NCBI GenBank assembly: GCA_019120355.1
Contig: DWVG01000062.1
Location: forward strand, 1 to 40,920
Reading direction: 5' to 3'
Source: Candidatus Ligilactobacillus faecavium
Lineage (GTDB): Bacteria > Bacillota > Bacilli > Lactobacillales > Lactobacillaceae
Length of the DNA: 40,920 nucleotides
The notes beneath the pieces are model-generated. The model saw only the letters and a program-made list of their open reading frames with translations, was not told the origin of the DNA and did no database searches. The position numbers were made by a program, and so were the translations under genes. Below, one piece after another: positions 36,744 to 40,920 of the stretch. Position 1 is the first letter of the stretch. Each line of letters begins with the position of its first letter.

Positions 36744-37682
36744 ATGAATGTGGACAACGCAAACGATATTGCCCATACGATTGATTCCCGAAAACGGATT
36801 GTAATCTCAGCAATTTTACTAATTTCAGATTTTATTTGCTTGATGAGTCAAACGATGATGGTTACTGCATTACCGGTAATTCAATCCGACATGCATCAGG
36901 CAATGACGACGGTCCAGTGGTTAACGACCGGATATACTCTTTTGATCGGGATCGTGACCCCGTTGGCAGCTAACTTGTATGAAAAATTTACTAATCGGCA
37001 AGTATTTCTCGGAACGATTGGAATTTTTACATTCGGAACGGTTCTCGGATGTGTGGCCTAAAGCTTCTGGATGCTTCTTTTAGCTGATCCGATGCTGAAA
37101 GTTTCGATTTTTAAAGTTCAATCATTTCGGTTAATGACGTTGATTGGAATTGCAGCCTTTATGGTTCTGTTAGGAACGGAACAAATGGTTTCGATTTTTG
37201 CTCAAGATGTGACGCATTTGACAAGTATGCAAGCCGGAATGGTGTTGTTTCCTGGTGCCGCGTTAATGCAATCACGGCGGCAATTGTTGGTCGTTTATAT
37301 GATGAATTTGGACCCAAGCAGTTGGTCCTTGGCGGAACGGTTTTAATGCTTTTCGGGACTTTTCCATTTGTGATGATCAAGGCAACGATGCCGGTTTGGC
37401 TGATGACAACTGCATATGCCGTTCGAATGGTGGGGAATGCCACCAGTCATGTCAGAAGCATTTAAAGATCTTACCCCATTGGAAGTCAGTCATGCAACAG
37501 CCTTGAACAACGCTCTTCGGCAAGTATTTGGCTCAGTTTCAGTTACATTATTGATTGTAATCGGTGAAATTCCGCATTCATTTGTGATCGGAATGCGGTG
37601 TTCAATGTGGATTACATTGATTTTAACGGTTCTGGTTCTGATTTTGTTTATTCGGTATTTAAATGTGAAGAGACGCGCATAA
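36744..37682 (+). pseudogene. Decayed DHA2-family MFS transporter
   Basis: MFS N-terminus (MSQTMMVTALPVIQSDMHQAMTTVQWLTTGYTL), in-frame TAA at 37059 (CVA*SFWMLL), apparent loss of middle TM segments, then frameshifted C-terminal fragments (GPKQLVLGGTVLMLFGTFPFVM; ALNNALRQVFGSVSVTLL). Confidence 0.9.
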
Positions 37683-37743
37683 TCAAAAAACTTCTAACTT
37701 ACTAAAAGATAGGATAAAATGAAAATGGTAAGGAGGAAGAATA

Positions 37744-38103
37744 ATGGAATTAAAAATTACAGATGAAGCTCAAGCAAAATTGAAACCATATTTTGACGAT
37801 CCAAATGCGGTTGTCTTATTAGACTTTGATGATGGTGTTGGCTACCGGCCGGAAGAAGCCATCTCATGCACGCTAAACCAAGAATTTCGGTTGTTGATCG
37901 TGCGTAAAGATCGTGATTATCACGAATACAACGCTAAATTGCCAACGGTTTTAGGCGATTTTTACTACAAGGATTACTCAAAATCGTTTATGGATGAGGA
38001 AATGACGATTGCGGTTAATTCATATCAGCAATTAACGTTAAAGGGTAAATATCGCGGACAGCTAACCCCGGTATTGAATGTTCTTGATTTGAGAAATGAG
38101 TAG
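37744..38103 (+). CDS. Iron-sulfur cluster biosynthesis family protein (HesB/IscA/YqkB-like)
   Basis: MELKITDEAQAKLKPYFDDPNAVVLLDFDDGVG... 119 aa. Confidence 0.75.
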   Translation: MELKITDEAQAKLKPYFDDPNAVVLLDFDDGVGYRPEEAISCTLNQEFRLLIVRKDRDYHEYNAKLPTVLGDFYYKDYSKSFMDEEMTIAVNSYQQLTLKGKYRGQLTPVLNVLDLRNE

Positions 38104-38106
38104 ATT

Positions 38107-38190
38107 AAAAAGAGATTGTGACGGAGAATCGCAATCTCTTTTTAGTTTTTTCCATTTTTCATTAAGAATCGAGATCTCCAAAACAGCAAT
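38107..38190 (+). repeat. Degenerate/partial copy E of the dispersed intergenic repeat (hairpin plus AATCGAGATCTCCAAAACA)
   Basis: AAAAAGAGATTGTGA..TCGCAATCTCTTTTT then AAGAATCGAGATCTCCAAAACAGC, compare AATCGAGCTCCAAAACAAAC of copy B. Confidence 0.6.
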
Positions 38191-38461
38191 TGGGTTATAA
38201 ATCGTGCCGCTCAGGTTGACGCTGGATTAATTCGCGCTTGAGCGCCATTGAAAAGCTTAATTACTAAATACTATCCCAATCGTATGGCAGTTTCAATTTT
38301 TTAAATGTTCAACGGTGGGATGAAAGCCGGTAATCATGTAATTTTAGTAATTGAAATTGCAAAAATGGAAGTCAGTCCAATCGTTGCGCTGATTGTTGCC
38401 CGAAACTAAAGGTTAATTTCATGGCTAATGCTTCATAAAAAAATGAGGTTGAACTTTGAAG

Positions 38462-39870
38462 TGAACCCCAAAAGTTGGACACTTTATTAGCTAGGCAATC
38501 TGGGACTGAGTTCTGTATTGGACAGGACTCAGCCCTTTTAGTTTTACCTTAATTCTGTCGTTATTATAATACTGGATATACTGGTGAATTGCTTGAATCA
38601 ATTCATCAGTATTTTTGTATTGATCTTCATAACCATAAAACATTTCACGTTTCAGAACACTGAAGAAATTTTCCATCATTCCACTATCTAAGCTATTTCC
38701 CTTACGAGACATACTTTGAATAATCCCATGGCCTTTCAAAAAGCTTTGGTAAGCTGAATGTTGATATTGCCATCCCTGGCCACTGTGTAAAATCATTCCA
38801 TTTAATGATCCATATCGATCAAGCTGATTTAACATCTTAAATGTCTGATGGAGAGTAGGTGAAGTTGAGACATCGTAAGTAATGATCTCTTCATTATATC
38901 CATCTAGTATTGGCGATAAATAAACCTTCTCTCCAGAGTTTAATTTAAACTTAGTAACATCAGTGTAGCATTTAGTCTTAGGCTGACTTGCGCTGAATTG
39001 ACGTTTAACTTTATTATCTGCGATTTTACCAATTGTTCCTTTATACGAGCTATAACGATTACGTTTACGGATTACTTTGCCAAATAAGCCCATGACTTTC
39101 ATCAAACGTTTAACTTTCTTATGGTTAATTATTATGCCGTTGTGACGCAAAACACATGTTATTCGACGATAGCCATAATTTCCATGATGCTTATTAAATA
39201 TCTTTTTAATTTGAAACATCACATCTTTGTTTCGCCGGTCTTTTTCATGAGAACGTTGATAATAAAAAGTTGAACGACTCATTTTAGCGGCCTTTAATAA
39301 AGCGGACAACGGGAACTGACAACGTAGTTGTTCAATTACTTTTGCTTTGATTGCCAACTCCCTTAATGCTTTTAAATAGGCATTTTCAGCTCTTAGATAT
39401 AAGAGTTCTTTTTCAAGTTCCTTAATTTTCTTATCTTTTATATTGATTTTCTTTTGATTATGCTTTGTGATGATCTTTTCCCTCGGTCTTCCTATTGGTT
39501 TATCAATCACATTATAACCGTTTTTTCGATAATCTCGAATCCAATTGGATAACATTCCAACACTAGATAGTCCCAAATCTAAGGCAACATTCCCGCGAGA
39601 TTCATGATTGATCAACACTCGATCAATGGCTTCCTTTTTCTCTTGATTAGTCCACTTATGACGAGGTCTATCAAGCCATGCGATGCCATAACGATTTAAT
39701 ATTTGAACCAAATAGTAAAAATTTCTTTTTCCAATTGGATAATATCCTTTTATTTCTGAGTATCTATATCCTTTTTGATACATGTGATACATATTTATTT
39801 TATCTTCTTTTGAAAATCGCATAAAAAACACCCCAAATCTTAGATTTATTTGTCCAAGATTTAGGGTACA
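38462..39870 (-). mobile_element. IS3-family (IS150-group-like) insertion sequence, about 1.41 kb
   Basis: Ends TGAACCCCAAAAGTTGGACA and (reverse complement) TGTACCCTAAATCTTGGACA form imperfect terminal inverted repeats around a transposase ORF. Confidence 0.88.
38491..39822 (-). CDS. IS3-family transposase, OrfA and OrfB regions in one continuous frame; second catalytic Asp replaced by Gly
   Basis: N-terminal HTH and coiled coil (ELEKELLYLRAENAYLKAL), DDE core CYTDVTKF...LHSGQGWQYQ...SGMMENFFSVLKREM; in-frame ATG at 39822 (ORF track 39876). Confidence 0.88.
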   Translation of the reverse strand: MRFSKEDKINMYHMYQKGYRYSEIKGYYPIGKRNFYYLVQILNRYGIAWLDRPRHKWTNQEKKEAIDRVLINHESRGNVALDLGLSSVGMLSNWIRDYRKNGYNVIDKPIGRPREKIITKHNQKKINIKDKKIKELEKELLYLRAENAYLKALRELAIKAKVIEQLRCQFPLSALLKAAKMSRSTFYYQRSHEKDRRNKDVMFQIKKIFNKHHGNYGYRRITCVLRHNGIIINHKKVKRLMKVMGLFGKVIRKRNRYSSYKGTIGKIADNKVKRQFSASQPKTKCYTDVTKFKLNSGEKVYLSPILDGYNEEIITYDVSTSPTLHQTFKMLNQLDRYGSLNGMILHSGQGWQYQHSAYQSFLKGHGIIQSMSRKGNSLDSGMMENFFSVLKREMFYGYEDQYKNTDELIQAIHQYIQYYNNDRIKVKLKGLSPVQYRTQSQIA

Positions 39871-40245
39871 TATCATAAGCCTACTGATATTTTATTTAAA
39901 ACACAAGTTCGAGATAAAGATGCTTATATTTTATTTGCTGATATGTTTCCTGTGAATGCTAAATATTTACGGCTATATAATCGAGATAAGAGACCAGTGG
40001 AAACTGATCCTAGAGATAAAAATAAAGCTTTAAAAGAGGCTGGTAAGGTTGTAACTTTATTGAATAAAGGAATAAAACTTACACGGACTTCGCCAGATGT
40101 TAAGAGAATTGCAAAAGTTCAGATAGAACATGAGAAAGAATTGAAAGCAGAACGTGAAGGTGATGTAATGAAGAACTTACAAGATTTTGTAGATAAATAT
40201 AATATTAAAATGCCTAATGATAAAGAACAAGAACGTAAAAGATAA
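39871..40245 (+). pseudogene. 5'-truncated ORF of unknown (possibly plasmid/ICE) origin, cut by the IS end
   Basis: Open frame runs upstream of the ORF-track ATG (39943) to the IS boundary: YHKPTDILFKTQVRDKDAYILFADMFPVNAKYLRLYNRDKRPVETDPRDKNKALKEAG..., with no start codon or RBS at the junction. Confidence 0.6.
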
Positions 40246-40247
40246 GT

Positions 40248-40376
40248 ATGAGTAAGAAAAAGCATAAAATAGTTATAGAGGATAATTATGTTCCAATTCA
40301 TGCAATCGGTGGTTATTTATCACAGTTGAAATTGAAGAAGAAAAAAGAACAAGAGAGTTTAAATAAAGAGAGATAA
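40248..40376 (+). CDS. Candidate 42-aa Lys-rich small protein following the truncated ORF
   Basis: MSKKKHKIVIEDNYVPIHAIGGYLSQLKLKKKKEQESLNKER; starts 2 nt after the upstream stop. Confidence 0.45.
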   Translation: MSKKKHKIVIEDNYVPIHAIGGYLSQLKLKKKKEQESLNKER

Positions 40377-40436
40377 AATAAATAAAGATATGTTAATATA
40401 GTTTAAGTTAGTTTTCATTAATATTTTGTCGAGCTG

Positions 40437-40467
40437 AAAGACGTATATTTTATACGTCTTTTTTTGT
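40437..40467 (+). terminator. Intrinsic terminator
   Basis: AAAGACGTATA-TTT-TATACGTCTTTTTTT. Confidence 0.92.
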
Positions 40468-40836
40468 TGTGGAAAATAAAAAAGTATGGGATAGATCCAT
40501 ACTTATAAGGATTTTGTATGATATATTTTAATACAGAATTTTATCTTTATATTGATATTACATATATATCATTTGGAGTTTGAGTATAAATTAAGAATTA
40601 AATATATAAAATTATATAATAATTCTTAATATGTATTTTATGACTCTAATATATAAGAGTTAATTATTATATTTCTTATTTATATTTAAATAAAAATATA
40701 TAAGAATATGTTAATATAATAGTCAAGTTTTTATTAATAATTGAAGTATCTATTTATATAATTCGTAATTATAGTAGAGAAAGAGGAGTAAAAGAGACTG
40801 TGACATAAGTATTCAATAAACAGCCTCGATTATAAA

Positions 40837-40880
40837 AATAGCGAAATTCAATTTAAAAAATTGGATTTCGTTATTTTTTT
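40837..40880 (+). terminator. Terminator-like hairpin near the right edge
   Basis: AATAGCGAAATTCAATT..AATTGGATTTCGTTATTTTTTT with two G-U-compatible differences. Confidence 0.7.
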
Positions 40881-40920
40881 CCTTTAGATTAAATTGATAT
40901 TTACAAAATTGGCCAATCTT

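Noticed and set aside
36526-36776. ORFs 36526-36723 (+) and 36564-36776 (-)
   Set aside because: Both are translations of repeat copy C and the MFS pseudogene leader; no coding signature.
40437-40880. Possible CRISPR-like array in the AT-rich right end
   Set aside because: Repeats are irregular in spacing and sequence, no constant 24-37-bp repeat/spacer pattern and no cas genes.

Overview
This is a chromosomal segment from a low-GC Gram-positive bacterium, most likely a member of Lactobacillaceae, inferred from gene content and protein style. Most of it is ordinary. It runs from the 5' end of gap (minus strand) through clpL, a DUF998-like/zinc-ribbon/DUF2207 membrane operon, a nitroreductase, a deoxynucleoside kinase, a universal stress protein, a YjeM-like permease, the fruRKA operon, a DUF1002 secreted protein, pnuC, gdpP-rplI-dnaB, jag/khpB, an OhrR-like MarR regulator, pspC, DUF4811 + DHA2-type MFS with a divergent TetR regulator, greA with a RelE/HigB-like toxin gene, a MATE transporter, a cluster of five DUF805 domains (one fused to a DJ-1/PfpI domain), a DUF1275 protein, a lipoprotein, a decayed MFS pseudogene and an IscA/HesB-like protein. 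The right end (about 38.4-40.9 kb) has an IS3-family (IS150-group-like) element joined to visibly AT-rich foreign-looking DNA with a 5'-truncated ORF. No rRNA, tRNA or CRISPR array was recognised. The observations most worth a second look are: (1) a dispersed family of structured ~100-180 bp intergenic elements, each starting within a few nt of a stop codon and ending in covarying terminator-like hairpins; (2) a DUF805 array with two apparent gene-fusion events, including an in-frame DUF805::DJ-1 fusion that keeps an internal Shine-Dalgarno and ATG; (3) an orphan RelE/HigB-like toxin gene coupled to greA under a palindromic divergent promoter; (4) an IS3 transposase with a Gly in place of the second catalytic Asp (HSDQG to HSGQG), sitting at a junction without target duplication; (5) decamer repeats at the fru promoter, a leader mini-ORF overlapping the deoxynucleoside kinase start, and palindromic or direct-repeat operator candidates. 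No wholly new defence system is evident. All calls come from reading the sequence and the supplied ORF track; no database search was run.
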